From contig JAHBVF010000008.1 of the NCBI GenBank assembly GCA_019637685.1, forward strand, positions 124,001 to 188,000: DNA of 64,000 nt, read 5' to 3'. Source of the stretch: Caldilineaceae bacterium. GTDB taxonomy: Bacteria; Chloroflexota; Anaerolineae; Caldilineales; Caldilineaceae. Each line of letters opens with the position of its first letter. Positions within the stretch are counted from its first letter, which is position 1. The position numbers and the translations under genes are program-made. The notes beneath the pieces were generated by a model. It saw only the letters and a program-made list of their open reading frames with translations, was not told the DNA's origin and did no database searches. Positions 1 to 8,584 of the stretch are shown in pieces.

Positions 1-553
1 TCTGATACCAGCGGCTGCTATCCTCGTAGTGCTTATTTGACTCGATGCTCATGGCCAACGAGCCATCTGGCAGTTTGAGAACGGGATTGGTCAGGCTGGC
101 CGGGCCGATTTCCTCGGGCATGGGGATGTGCCGCCATTCGCTCCAGGTGCGGCCCTTATCGCCCGATTCTGCCAGGAGGATTTCCATAGGCAGACATCCC
201 TCCGTTTCCGCGTTGAAGAGGGGCTGACCGGGATAGGTTGTCCGGTCTACCCACATAGCGGCAGCCAGCAGACGCCCAGGCGACAGTTCAGTCAGATAGC
301 AGATTTTTACTGTGCCCAATTTGGCGTTGAGCGCGGTCGGGCCAAAGGGCTGCCAGGCCCCGCTCCACGAAGCACCGCCGTTGTCGGAACGAAGAAACTG
401 GATCCGTTCGTCGTCCGAATCTTTGCTGGAACCGCTGCGGTAAATAGCCAGCAGTGTGCCATTTTGCAGGGCGACAACTTGGGCAACAGTCAAGATTGCG
501 CGCGCCGTGCCGCGCTCGCCTTGGGCCAGGATTCCGTTTGCTATTATCTGCAT
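1..553 (-). CDS. Sialidase-like (BNR/Asp-box) protein, C-terminus beyond window
   Basis: The minus-strand frame opens at ATG 553 after an AAAGGA ribosome site and stays open to the window edge (184 residues seen). Two Asp-box motifs typical of sialidase beta-propellers are visible: SDNGGASW at residues 56-63 and SGDKGRTW at 130-137, each followed by a strand-like stretch. The family includes exo-alpha-sialidases and many BNR-repeat glycosidases of unknown specificity. No signal peptide is evident, so this form is probably cytoplasmic or the start differs. It is the last visible member of a minus-strand catabolic block, 57 bases after the FAD oxidoreductase. Active-site arginines cannot be assigned because the rest is missing. 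Confidence 0.8.
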   Translation of the reverse strand, partial: MQIIANGILAQGERGTARAILTVAQVVALQNGTLLAIYRSGSSKDSDDERIQFLRSDNGGASWSGAWQPFGPTALNAKLGTVKICYLTELSPGRLLAAAMWVDRTTYPGQPLFNAETEGCLPMEILLAESGDKGRTWSEWRHIPMPEEIGPASLTNPVLKLPDGSLAMSIESNKHYEDSSRWYQ

Positions 554-610
554 GGAAAGGTCCTTTGTGGGGTGGTCTTCTACAGCTATCTTTCCCGAAT
601 GGGGCAAAGC

Positions 611-1819
611 TCAATGCCGTCGCTGCACCGCGCCATCCTGGACGACGGTTGTTGTCAGATACGCCGCTACATCGCCGGGCGCAAACCGGTCTGGTGCAAA
701 CGCGCTGACGTCGATCTGTGTGCGACCGTCGGCCACAAATTCGGCCAACAGCAGACCCGCGGCCGGGTTATAGGCAAAGCCCCCGGAATGAAACGCGCAG
801 CCGATGTACAGGCCGGGCATCTCTGCCAGCGGCCCCAGCAACGGTTCGCCATCCAGGGCAAAAGCAATCAGCCCGACCTTCTCGCTCTCCCACTGTGTAC
901 GCCCCAGCGCGGGGACCAGTGGTGTCAGGTCCCGCGCCAATTTTTCCTGCACCGCAGGTGGCACAGTCAGCGCCGACATGCGAAAGTCCGGTGCTGGTGT
1001 GCGGAACTCCTCGCGCCAGCCCGTTTCGCCCCCAGCCAGCAGCCGATGGCCCCGGGCCGGACGAATATAGCCGTTGTACGGGTTGGCGTTGATGGCTGGC
1101 AGGTGGATGGCCGCGGTTGGGTCTGCGGACAGCGGGGTGGACACATAGCGCTGGTGGACAAAAGCTTTGAACGGGGACGGCCAGCCAAGCTGGGCCAGCA
1201 ACTGCTGGGTCCAGGTGTGGATAGTGCAGATGACGGCATCGCCCTCAATGGGTCCGTCGGCAGTGGTGACGCCTGTAATGCGCCCGTTGCGTTGCACAAA
1301 GCCATTCACCTGAGTCCCTTCACGGATAACCACTCCCAATTCCCGGCAGCGTTGGGCCAGAGCCGGGACGTACTCCTCTGGTTCACTGTAGCCGCCCAGC
1401 GGGTCCAGCAGCCCGATATCCGTTTCTCCTGGAGCCAATTCCGGCCAGCGTCGGTGCATCTCTCCCGCGTCCAGAATCTCATAGGGCGCGCCCAACTGAT
1501 CGTAGAGGGGCAGAAGGCGCGCCCGTTCCGGCCACGCGGGCGGGTCAAAGAGGTTCAAGCAGCCCACATCGCCAAAGCGATAACCGGGCAGTTCCTCGGA
1601 CAGCTCCCGGTAGAGTGTCAGGCTGAGCTTGCGGGCCAATATCCCCGTTTCACTCCACAGCAGGCCGGTGATGATGCCGCCGGCCCGGGAACTGGAGCCA
1701 TCGCCCACCGGCCCTTTTTCAAGCAGAATAACTTTGCCGAAGCGTTTGCGTGCCAGTTGATAGGCAGTGCTCAGCCCGATGACACCGCCGCCGATGATAA
1801 TTGCTGTTGCGGAAGACAT
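611..1819 (-). CDS. FAD-dependent oxidoreductase, DAO family
   Basis: 402 residues. The N-terminal dinucleotide-binding loop GGGVIG lies at residues 10-15 and a ribose-binding acidic residue at E34 (LLEKG). The SSSRAGGI segment at 42-49 is the usual FAD contact of the D-amino-acid oxidase, glycine oxidase and sarcosine oxidase superfamily (PF01266). Length fits soluble single-subunit members. It probably oxidises an amine or amino acid to the imine with transfer of electrons to oxygen or a carrier; substrate is unknown. Start ATG 1819 has GGAG eight bases upstream. It follows the aminotransferase gene on the same strand by about 60 bases and is likely co-transcribed with it. Confidence 0.85.
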   Translation of the reverse strand: MSSATAIIIGGGVIGLSTAYQLARKRFGKVILLEKGPVGDGSSSRAGGIITGLLWSETGILARKLSLTLYRELSEELPGYRFGDVGCLNLFDPPAWPERARLLPLYDQLGAPYEILDAGEMHRRWPELAPGETDIGLLDPLGGYSEPEEYVPALAQRCRELGVVIREGTQVNGFVQRNGRITGVTTADGPIEGDAVICTIHTWTQQLLAQLGWPSPFKAFVHQRYVSTPLSADPTAAIHLPAINANPYNGYIRPARGHRLLAGGETGWREEFRTPAPDFRMSALTVPPAVQEKLARDLTPLVPALGRTQWESEKVGLIAFALDGEPLLGPLAEMPGLYIGCAFHSGGFAYNPAAGLLLAEFVADGRTQIDVSAFAPDRFAPGDVAAYLTTTVVQDGAVQRRH

Positions 1820-1878
1820 TCTTTGTGCTCCTGGCCTGCTTCAAAAGATCGATGACGACTGCCTGCCGCCTGTTGCGC

Positions 1879-3216
1879 CTAGCGTACCTGACGACGAAAG
1901 GGTTCTTTCTTCACATCTGCCACCAGCAATTCATCGACTTTGTCCTGATCGAGAGCCGTTTTGATCACTTGGAAGGCTTCCGTGGCCGCGGCCGCGGTCT
2001 GGGCAATATCGGCTTCTGTGTGGGCCAGGGTGGCCTTAAAGCTCATATACGTGTGAACGCCCCGTCGGGCCATTTCCTGGATAAAGAGCGTAGAGACTTT
2101 GCGGCTGTCCACACCGTCGGGCAGGTCCAGGGCCACGTATGGATTGGCCGCAAGCCCCGCACATTTACCAGACAGACCCGAAGCGGCGATCGCGGCGTTG
2201 ATGGCGGCGCGCAGGTTCTCGCCGATGGCGCGCAGCTTGCTTTCCGAATCCCGCCGCTTGAGTTCGCGGATGGTGGTCAGCGAGGCCACCAGGCCGATAT
2301 TGTCGCTCCAATAGGAGCTGGAGATAAACATACGCGCGGCTGGTTCCATCACCGCGCGGGAACCCACCACCGCGCCCATTGGATAGCCGTTGGACATGGC
2401 CTTGGCCAGTACGGTCATGTCCGGGGTGACGCCGACAATGCTCTGGATGCCGCTAATCGCCTGCCGCCAGCCACAGGAAACTTCGTCGAAAATCAGAATG
2501 ACGTCGTGTTCCTGGGCCAGGGCTTTGATCCCTTCCAGATAGCCAGCGGGTGGCAATTCGCTGCGTGCCGGCTCCATCATAATCGCAGCGACTTCTCCCG
2601 CGTGGTCCCTGAGCAGTGCTTCGACTTTCTCCAGATTGCCATAGGCAAAAGGGATCACCGACCCGGCCAGGGCTTTGGGCACGCCGATGGGTTCGATGCC
2701 AGCGAAGGGATATTCGCCGCTTTCCGGGTCCACGCCAAAATTGGCGGCCTGATACCAGTCGTGCCAGCCGTGATAGCCGCAGATCAGAATTTTGTCGCGG
2801 CCGGTGGTGCCCCGGGCAATGCGCGCGGCCACGGCGCAGGCCTCGCCACCGCCCTTCGTGTAGCGCACCATCTGGGCGCTGGGAATTGTTTGGCAGAGTT
2901 CTTCGGCCAGTTCCAGTTCCAGGGGGCTGTTGAGGGTGTAGAGACTGCCCCGGTCGATCTGCTCTTTGACCGCACCGTCCACCACTTCGTCGGCGTGGCC
3001 GAGAATGATGGCACCGACCGCATTCACCCAGTCGATATATTCGTTTTCATCCACATCGATAAAGCGGGAGCCGGCCGCGCGCTGGGCATAGATGGGGCTG
3101 ACACCCCGGGCGAACTGGTCAGCCCGGCGGCTGATCAGTTGGGTCCAGCCGGGAATCAATTCACCGGCACGCGCGTAGAGTTCGTTGGAGCGAGAAACGT
3201 CTGGGAAGGGGCGCAT
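1879..3216 (-). CDS. Class III PLP aminotransferase, glutamate-1-semialdehyde aminomutase-like
   Basis: 445 residues, normal for PF00202. Recognisable parts are the glycine-rich phosphate loop KGGGEA (121-126), the aromatic stretch GYHGWHDW (147-154), the PLP-pyridine aspartate in FDEV (243-246) and the Schiff-base lysine K272 in LAKAMSNG. The phosphate loop departs from the common SGTEA form and starts with lysine, suggesting an unusual substrate. The overall pattern is closest to HemL-like aminotransferases and aminomutases, but the setting among catabolic genes argues against a tetrapyrrole role. Start ATG 3216 has a weak AAAGG site. It lies 42 bases after the amidohydrolase gene on the same strand. 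Confidence 0.85.
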   Translation of the reverse strand: MRPFPDVSRSNELYARAGELIPGWTQLISRRADQFARGVSPIYAQRAAGSRFIDVDENEYIDWVNAVGAIILGHADEVVDGAVKEQIDRGSLYTLNSPLELELAEELCQTIPSAQMVRYTKGGGEACAVAARIARGTTGRDKILICGYHGWHDWYQAANFGVDPESGEYPFAGIEPIGVPKALAGSVIPFAYGNLEKVEALLRDHAGEVAAIMMEPARSELPPAGYLEGIKALAQEHDVILIFDEVSCGWRQAISGIQSIVGVTPDMTVLAKAMSNGYPMGAVVGSRAVMEPAARMFISSSYWSDNIGLVASLTTIRELKRRDSESKLRAIGENLRAAINAAIAASGLSGKCAGLAANPYVALDLPDGVDSRKVSTLFIQEMARRGVHTYMSFKATLAHTEADIAQTAAAATEAFQVIKTALDQDKVDELLVADVKKEPFRRQVR

Positions 3217-3258
3217 AGTTTTCTACCTTTGGCATCCTTGGCACGTGAAAAGACGGGT

Positions 3259-4266
3259 TTAGAACGAGAAGAGGCGGGCCGCGTTGTCGTAGAAGATATC
3301 TTCGATTTGGCGGTCGGTGAGTTTGAGCCGATGGATGGCCAGGAAGAGGCTGCGCAGGGATTCCAGCCCAATCAGTACCGGCTGCAAAGTCGTGTGCTTT
3401 TCCCCCAAATTCATATCTTCTGCATAGAACCAGTGGAAGGAATCGCCGATGGCCACACAGCGTCCGCGCATATGGCTGACGTGGAAGTCTGTGCCGTAGA
3501 GCAGGCGGTCGTGGCCCAGCGTCTCCACAATGGCCTCGAATGCGCCGGCTTCTGTCACCGCGGAGGTGTCGCACCAGACATTCTTCAGCCCGGCCAGACT
3601 GCCGATACCTTCGATGGTGTGCCAGGGGTTGAAGCCCCGCGCTGCGTGGGCGAGGATCAGGCGCATATTGGGGTACTGTTCGCAATAGCGACGAATGGTG
3701 GCCTGGTTGCGCGGGTCGGCCATGGCCCGGTCCAGCACCATATGCAGAGTAATGCTCAGCCCTTCTTCGTGCGCGACACGCACGTGGGCCTCGCTCAAAT
3801 AATCTTCGATGGGAGCCAGAAATGTGGGGCCTGTGGTCTTTGCCATCAGGTGATAGGGTTTGAGGCCGACAAAGCCGTGCTTGCGCACAGTGGCGCGCAC
3901 GGTTTCGGCGTCCATTTCCGGGGCGATTAGCATTTGCCCCAGCGCGTTGAAGCCGTCTGCCTGGCCTGCTTTTACTTCTGCGGCTATAAAATCGTCGTTG
4001 CCAGAGCGGTCCCCCTCGAAGGCCAGGCCAAAGAAGAGACCGCCGACCGTGCGTCCCTGGGGGTGCAGCCATTCCATCTGCTGGCGATACACAGCAAGAC
4101 CGATCTCTGGCGGTGTGCCGTGCAGGTGTTCGGGCATGCCGCCCGCAGGATAGTGGCTGTGACGAAAGAGGTGGGCGTGGGCGTCAAAGAGTTTGTCGGG
4201 CAGATAGGGTTCAATGTGGCGCGCCACAAATTCCCGGTCAGCGTCGGTATAGGTCCAGGCTGTCAT
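3259..4266 (-). CDS. Amidohydrolase family protein (TIM-barrel, PF04909-like)
   Basis: 335 residues. Metal-binding and barrel signatures of the amidohydrolase_2 group are visible in order: DAHAHLF (H30, H32), GLKPYH (134-139), LHM near 174, LAHAARG (205-211) and YGTDFHVSH (257-265), the last containing the general-base aspartate. Members hydrolyse amides or lactones or decarboxylate small acids, such as fluorolactonase- and ACMSD-type enzymes; the exact reaction cannot be told. Start ATG 4266 is preceded by GGGGAA. The gene is separated from the PLP dehydratase by a 210-base gap that holds an inverted-repeat element. Confidence 0.82.
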   Translation of the reverse strand: MTAWTYTDADREFVARHIEPYLPDKLFDAHAHLFRHSHYPAGGMPEHLHGTPPEIGLAVYRQQMEWLHPQGRTVGGLFFGLAFEGDRSGNDDFIAAEVKAGQADGFNALGQMLIAPEMDAETVRATVRKHGFVGLKPYHLMAKTTGPTFLAPIEDYLSEAHVRVAHEEGLSITLHMVLDRAMADPRNQATIRRYCEQYPNMRLILAHAARGFNPWHTIEGIGSLAGLKNVWCDTSAVTEAGAFEAIVETLGHDRLLYGTDFHVSHMRGRCVAIGDSFHWFYAEDMNLGEKHTTLQPVLIGLESLRSLFLAIHRLKLTDRQIEDIFYDNAARLFSF

Positions 4267-4336
4267 TGTTTTTCCCCTGTGCTTTTTCTCTGTGATAAAA
4301 ATCTCTGTGATAAAAATACGCGTATCTTACCCAATC

Positions 4337-4478
4337 TGTAGTGATCAGGTTGATGGTGAAAGAAGCTGGACGCTGATTCACGCAGAGAAACGCAGATTTT
4401 TTCTCTGGATCAGCGTCTATCTGCGTGAATCAGCGTCCCATTTTTTGTTCCATCATCAGCCTGATCAGCACAGTATTC
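4337..4478. repeat. MITE-like inverted-repeat element in intergenic gap
   Basis: A perfect 17-base inner inverted repeat (arms 4370-4386 and 4420-4436, beginning ACGCTGATTCACG) lies inside imperfect outer arms built on TGATCAGG near 4342 and CCTGATCA near 4460. The whole is flanked by direct copies of TACCCAATC at 4328-4336 and 4479-4487. The right copy overlaps the end of the dehydratase gene, so the left copy may be a duplicated target. It has no coding capacity. It could also act as a transcription barrier between the two genes. Confidence 0.5.
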
Positions 4479-5434
4479 TACCCAATCGCAATTCTCAACG
4501 ATTCCACATCCAAATTGCGGCCCGACAAGATCAGCGCCACCGTCTGCCCTGCAAAGCGCGGGGCATAGCGCAGGAGCGCGGCCAGGCCCGCCGCGCCCGC
4601 GCCCTCGACCAGAATGCCGTGGATCCGCACCAGATGGCCGATGGACTGTAGCAACTCCTGCTCGCTCACCAGCAGCATATCATCCACCAACTGTTGTATT
4701 ACCCCAAAGGCCATAGGCACTGGACCGGTGGTAGCGATCCCGCCGGCAAATGTCGTGGTGGGACTGTGGACGATGCGTTTTTGTCGCACTGACTCTACTA
4801 CGCCGGGTGCTGCTTCCGATTGGATTCCAATGATTTCGACTGGATTTCTGCTTCCGCCTTTGGCGGCAATCGCGCAGCCTGCGATCAGATTGCCACCCCC
4901 CACCGGCACAAGCATCGCCTGGACCGCGGGCAGGTCCTGCACTATCTCCAGCCCGACTGTGCCCGCGCCGGCCATAATCCAGGGGTCTTCGCCATCTTCC
5001 AGATAGAGCAGCCCTTCGGCCGCGGCCATGGCCCGGGCGATTCTGCAACTGTCGCCCCAATCTGTGCCTTCGATAATCAGCCGCGCGCCGGCGTTGAGCA
5101 TATTGTTGCGCTTGATCTCCGGTGTGCCCACAGGCGCGACAACCGTACACTGTGCCTTCACCTTTTGCGCGGCCCAGGCGATGGCCGCGCCGTGATTGCC
5201 CGTGCTGGCGCAGATCAGTCCTTGCCCAATTTGCTCAGGCGTCAATTGTCGCACCCCGGCCAGCGCGCCCCGGGCCTTAAATGAACCGATTTCGGCGAAG
5301 CAGTCGCACTTGAGCCACACATCGGCCCCGCTCAGGCTGCTGAGTTGGGGCGAATGGATGAGAGGCGTGCGTAGCAGGTCCTGGGAGAGCAGGGCTTGGG
5401 CCTGGCAGATGTCATCGTACGTGGGTCTACTCAT
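4478..5434 (-). CDS. Threonine/serine dehydratase-like PLP enzyme
   Basis: 318 residues, the length of the catalytic domain alone with no ACT regulatory domain, as in catabolic TdcB, serine racemase or EutB-type dehydratases. Motifs are SFKARGA with Schiff-base K53, STGNHG (77-82) and the phosphate-binding GGGN loop (179-182). The family removes water from hydroxy-amino acids to give a keto acid and ammonia. Start ATG 5434 lies 13 bases after the stop of the upstream MDR gene, so translation is probably coupled. Lack of an ACT domain suggests a catabolic rather than an isoleucine-biosynthetic role. Substrate assignment is inference. Confidence 0.83.
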   Translation of the reverse strand: MSRPTYDDICQAQALLSQDLLRTPLIHSPQLSSLSGADVWLKCDCFAEIGSFKARGALAGVRQLTPEQIGQGLICASTGNHGAAIAWAAQKVKAQCTVVAPVGTPEIKRNNMLNAGARLIIEGTDWGDSCRIARAMAAAEGLLYLEDGEDPWIMAGAGTVGLEIVQDLPAVQAMLVPVGGGNLIAGCAIAAKGGSRNPVEIIGIQSEAAPGVVESVRQKRIVHSPTTTFAGGIATTGPVPMAFGVIQQLVDDMLLVSEQELLQSIGHLVRIHGILVEGAGAAGLAALLRYAPRFAGQTVALILSGRNLDVESLRIAIG

Positions 5435-5447
5435 CAGCGTTCACCGT

Positions 5448-6479
5448 TTATTCCTTCCAGTTGAAGATAACGCCCAGCATGGATTTTTCCCTGGCATAGG
5501 CCATTTCGTAGGCCTTCGCCATTTCGCTGTAATGAAAGCGGTGGGTGATCAGCCGCTTCGGTTCCAGCCGTCCGTCTGCCATCAGAGAAAGGACGTGTTC
5601 GGCTGTGCGGTCAGCCGTATAGTGATCGCGCGTGGTGCGGGGATCGCCGCTCGCGTTGGGATACAGATAACCGGCAGGGCCGGAGACCGCAATCAGAGAG
5701 ATGCCTTTGATATAAAAATATTGCATGGAGAGAGGATTGAAGGTGAGGTCTGCCTCGCCGCGCCCCAGCAGACTGACAATGGAAACCCGGCCATTGGGGC
5801 GCACAATTTCCACTGCCGTGCGATAGGCGGGCCAGGGATTGGCCGTCAGCACCACCAGATCGATGCCCGCGCCACCGGTGAACTCTGCCAGTTTTTCCTG
5901 AAGATCGGGATCGTTGTAGGCCAGAGCCGCGTGTGCGCCCATGCGTTTGGCCAGATCCATGCGAAAGGCGTCGTTGCCGATGGCCACCACACGCGCGCCA
6001 AAGAGCGGGCCAATCGCCACCGCGCCCAGACCCAGCGTGCCCAGGCCCACCACTGCCACTGTCTCGCCCGGTTTGAAATGTGCCTTGTGATAACAGTGGG
6101 CGCTGAGCGCGTAGAGGTGAGCGTACACTGCGTCCTCGTCGCTCACATTCTCCGGCGCTTTTACCATACTGGCGGTTTCAGTCGTAATGTAGGCGGATTG
6201 GTGGGGCATACGCGTGATAATGCGGTCGCCCACCTGCACGCGGGTGACCGCACTACCCACGCCCCGCACAATGCCCAGGTTGCTGTCGCCCACCCAGCGG
6301 GGATAGTCGGGCGCGCCGGGGACACGTTCCGCCCCTTCGTAATTGCCCCGATCCGTGCCGATTTTCAGCGCGGAGATGCGCGTCTCCACCCAAATCTCGT
6401 CCGGTTGCAAGTTGCCGGTGTCCAGGGACTGCTCTTCAATTCGCAGATCGCGCGGGCCGTGCAAAACGGCGATTTTCAC
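5448..6479 (-). CDS. Zinc-independent MDR-family dehydrogenase/reductase
   Basis: 343 residues from a GTG start at 6479, chosen because GGGGGAG precedes it; an upstream TTG at 6512 would lie over the promoter. A Rossmann loop GLGTLGLGA near residue 160 marks an NAD(P)H-binding medium-chain dehydrogenase. The usual zinc-site motifs are absent: the catalytic cysteine position reads ALKIGTDR, the GHE motif is replaced by VGDSNLG, and there is no four-cysteine structural loop. It therefore resembles zinc-free quinone reductase or BchC-like members. It is first in the minus-strand operon running through the dehydratase toward the window start. Confidence 0.8.
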   Translation of the reverse strand: MKIAVLHGPRDLRIEEQSLDTGNLQPDEIWVETRISALKIGTDRGNYEGAERVPGAPDYPRWVGDSNLGIVRGVGSAVTRVQVGDRIITRMPHQSAYITTETASMVKAPENVSDEDAVYAHLYALSAHCYHKAHFKPGETVAVVGLGTLGLGAVAIGPLFGARVVAIGNDAFRMDLAKRMGAHAALAYNDPDLQEKLAEFTGGAGIDLVVLTANPWPAYRTAVEIVRPNGRVSIVSLLGRGEADLTFNPLSMQYFYIKGISLIAVSGPAGYLYPNASGDPRTTRDHYTADRTAEHVLSLMADGRLEPKRLITHRFHYSEMAKAYEMAYAREKSMLGVIFNWKE

Positions 6480-6501
6480 AGTCTCCCCCTTCTTTGGTAG
6501 A

Positions 6502-6529
6502 ATTCTATCCAATTGTACTATAGGTGCAA
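6502..6529 (-). promoter_or_regulatory. Predicted sigma-70 promoter of the minus-strand catabolic operon
   Basis: On the minus strand TTGCAC (plus 6524-6529) and TAGAAT (plus 6502-6507) are separated by 16 bases, 22 bases before the GTG start. The spacer contains TGTACTATA on the plus strand (6514-6522), the same 9-mer found at the aldolase promoter, so a regulator bound there would block polymerase. Confidence 0.55.
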
Positions 6530-6617
6530 AAAGAGAACAATGGCCTTGAATGCAAATACCCTTCGATCCAGGCGAGTTATGAGAAATAGTCGTCTACGAA
6601 GGCGGATGGCAAGATAT

Positions 6618-7574
6618 TTAGAATCCCCACGTGCCGGGGTTGATCAAATCTTCGTCCTCCACCCGCAGGGCATAGAGCTGCTGCAAGAGCGCGGGCGGTA
6701 GTTGGGTGGTCAGCGCGGGCAAGTTTTCGGCCAATTCTTCCCGGCTGCGGATGCCGACCAGCACAGAGCTAATCTGCGGTTGGGCCACGGCAAAGGCAAT
6801 GGCTGCCTGGGCTGCGGTCAATCCCAGCCCCTGTTCCGCTACGATCCGGCGGTAGTGGCGCGAACGGGCGCGCAGTGGCTCCAACGAATCGGGGAGATGT
6901 TCGGCTCGCTCGGTCAAGGCCCCTTTGAGCAGGACGGAGCGCACCATCACGCCCACATTTCGGGCTTGCGCCATGGGCAGGACGTGGCTGGCTAACCGCT
7001 GATCGAAGACCGAATAGGTCACCTGAATTACATCAAAGAGATCGTATTCCAGTGCCTGCGCGGGCAATTCGGCCCCATAGAAGGAGCCGCCGGTGGCCTG
7101 GATTTTTCCGCTGCGCAGGGCTTCTTCGAAGACATCTTGGATTTCGGATCGCCGCGCCAGGATGGCTGCATCCACATTGTGGAGTTGCCAGAGGTCCACG
7201 CGGTCGGTCTGCAAGAGGCGCAGACTGGTATCGAGTGAGTCGAGCATGTGCTGCCGCAAGGCCGCGGCGGTGGGCAGCGAACCATCCGGCTGATGGATGG
7301 CAACTTTGGTCGCCAGCACCACCTGATCGCGCCGCCCTTGCAGGGCCTTGCCCAGCACAGCCTCGCTCTCGCCATAGGCGCGCGCGGTGTCGATGAAATT
7401 GATGCCCGAATCCAGCGTGGCGTGTACCAGATCAATGGCCGCGGCTTCGGACGGGCGCCCGAAGTGGCCCGGCGCAGCAATCCCGTAGTCGATACCCAAT
7501 TCAACGGTTCCCAGTGCCAGAGCCGATACGGTCAGTTGCGTGCGACCGAGAGGGCGGTACAGCATATCCGTCAT
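6618..7574 (-). CDS. Aldo/keto reductase
   Basis: 318 residues from ATG 7574, which has AAAGGAG eight bases upstream; a longer open frame to 7682 lacks such a site. The catalytic tetrad of the aldo-keto reductase superfamily is complete: D62, Y67 (DTARAYG), K90 (ATK) and H132 (LHN). It is an NAD(P)H-dependent carbonyl reductase with a TIM barrel. It sits between the MDR gene and the aldolase on the same strand and may reduce or oxidise a sugar or aldehyde intermediate. A second family member lies at 14.8 kb. Substrate is unknown. Confidence 0.88.
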   Translation of the reverse strand: MTDMLYRPLGRTQLTVSALALGTVELGIDYGIAAPGHFGRPSEAAAIDLVHATLDSGINFIDTARAYGESEAVLGKALQGRRDQVVLATKVAIHQPDGSLPTAAALRQHMLDSLDTSLRLLQTDRVDLWQLHNVDAAILARRSEIQDVFEEALRSGKIQATGGSFYGAELPAQALEYDLFDVIQVTYSVFDQRLASHVLPMAQARNVGVMVRSVLLKGALTERAEHLPDSLEPLRARSRHYRRIVAEQGLGLTAAQAAIAFAVAQPQISSVLVGIRSREELAENLPALTTQLPPALLQQLYALRVEDEDLINPGTWGF

Positions 7575-7647
7575 TGGTTGACTCCTTTGTTTCAGGTCTT
7601 CCAGAAATGGTTGAATGGGGGGCAGCCGTACACTACGATGGGCGTGC

Positions 7648-7683
7648 AGTGCGTGGACCGATATCCCTACCCGTCCACGCACT
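7648..7683. repeat. Intergenic hairpin between aldolase and aldo/keto reductase genes
   Basis: Perfect 11-base arms AGTGCGTGGAC (7648-7658) and GTCCACGCACT (7673-7683) with a 14-base loop. It has no T-run in either direction, so it is a candidate mRNA-processing or attenuation hairpin rather than a clear terminator. Confidence 0.4.
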
Positions 7684-7719
7684 ACCCATGCAGCATCGCA
7701 ACTTCTATGCCGGTCTGGC

Positions 7720-8496
7720 CTATAGCCCAGCCTCGTCCAGTTCCTGGCTGCGCGCTTCGAGTATGCCCATCAGGGAAAAGTCGCCGCCCCAGGGCACAAT
7801 TTGGGCACCCATCGCCTGGTATCGTTTGAGATGCTCGATTGAACCAACCGCAATCCCCCACACTTTGTTGTGCTTTTCGCAGGCGGCTGCCACAGTCTCA
7901 ACCGCTTTGTCAAAGGTGAGAGAGGTGTCTGCCGCGGCCGCAATACGCAGTTGCAGATCGGCAGGTCCCAGGAAAAGCCCGTCGATGCCTTCGATGGAGG
8001 CGATGGCTTCTGCATTGGCCACAGCTTCCAGTGTTTCAATCTGCGGCAGGATAAAAGTTTCCCGATTGGCATCCCCTGCAAAGTCCATGCCCTCGCCCCA
8101 GGCCGCGATGCCGAAGTCAGAGTCCAGGCCGGCTCCATCCATGCCCCGGTTGCCGATGGGGGGAAACTTGGCTGCCTGCACCAATCCGTGCGCCATTTCT
8201 GGCGTGGAAATCAGCGGCACAAGAAACCCACTTGCGCCATCTTCCAAATAGCGATAAAGTTTTGTGCGCTCCAGGGTGGGCGGGCGCACCATACAATCGA
8301 TGTCCGCGGCATGACACATAGCCAGGATAGATTGTACTTCGCGCTCGCTCATCGCGCGATGTTCCAAATCCAGCCAGATGCCGTCAAATTTGAAGTGGGC
8401 GGCATAGCGCACATAAAAGGGCAGAAAATGGCCCATGGAGCAGACACGAGCGAAACGCCCGCCGCGGAACTTCTCTAACATTTTACTCTTACGCAT
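7720..8496 (-). CDS. HpcH/HpaI-family class II aldolase
   Basis: 258 residues from ATG 8496, with AGGAG about nine bases upstream; a GTG two codons earlier is too close to that site. Family motifs are DGIWLDLEHR near residue 35, the GNRGMDG loop near 135 and FLGPADL near 195. The last is the characteristic GPxDL of 2-keto-3-deoxy-acid (HpaI, GarL, YfaU) aldolases. These metal-dependent enzymes split 4-hydroxy-2-keto acids into pyruvate and an aldehyde. It is the promoter-proximal gene opposite the GntR regulator, as is common for sugar-acid pathways. Confidence 0.87.
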   Translation of the reverse strand: MRKSKMLEKFRGGRFARVCSMGHFLPFYVRYAAHFKFDGIWLDLEHRAMSEREVQSILAMCHAADIDCMVRPPTLERTKLYRYLEDGASGFLVPLISTPEMAHGLVQAAKFPPIGNRGMDGAGLDSDFGIAAWGEGMDFAGDANRETFILPQIETLEAVANAEAIASIEGIDGLFLGPADLQLRIAAAADTSLTFDKAVETVAAACEKHNKVWGIAVGSIEHLKRYQAMGAQIVPWGGDFSLMGILEARSQELDEAGL

Positions 8497-8584
8497 GATC
8501 ACTACTCCTGCTTGGTGTGGTGTGGTGTGGGTTGGGCTTGCAGTATCGGATGTTTTTGGGGACTTTGTAGTTTACGCAACTTCG

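Noticed and set aside
1879-3216. hemL (glutamate-1-semialdehyde aminomutase) assignment
   Set aside because: The phosphate loop differs and the context is catabolic with no other tetrapyrrole gene; only the broad family is supported.
1801-3930. Plus-strand open frame opposite the aminotransferase and amidohydrolase
   Set aside because: Same reason: it covers two real minus-strand genes with catalytic motifs intact.
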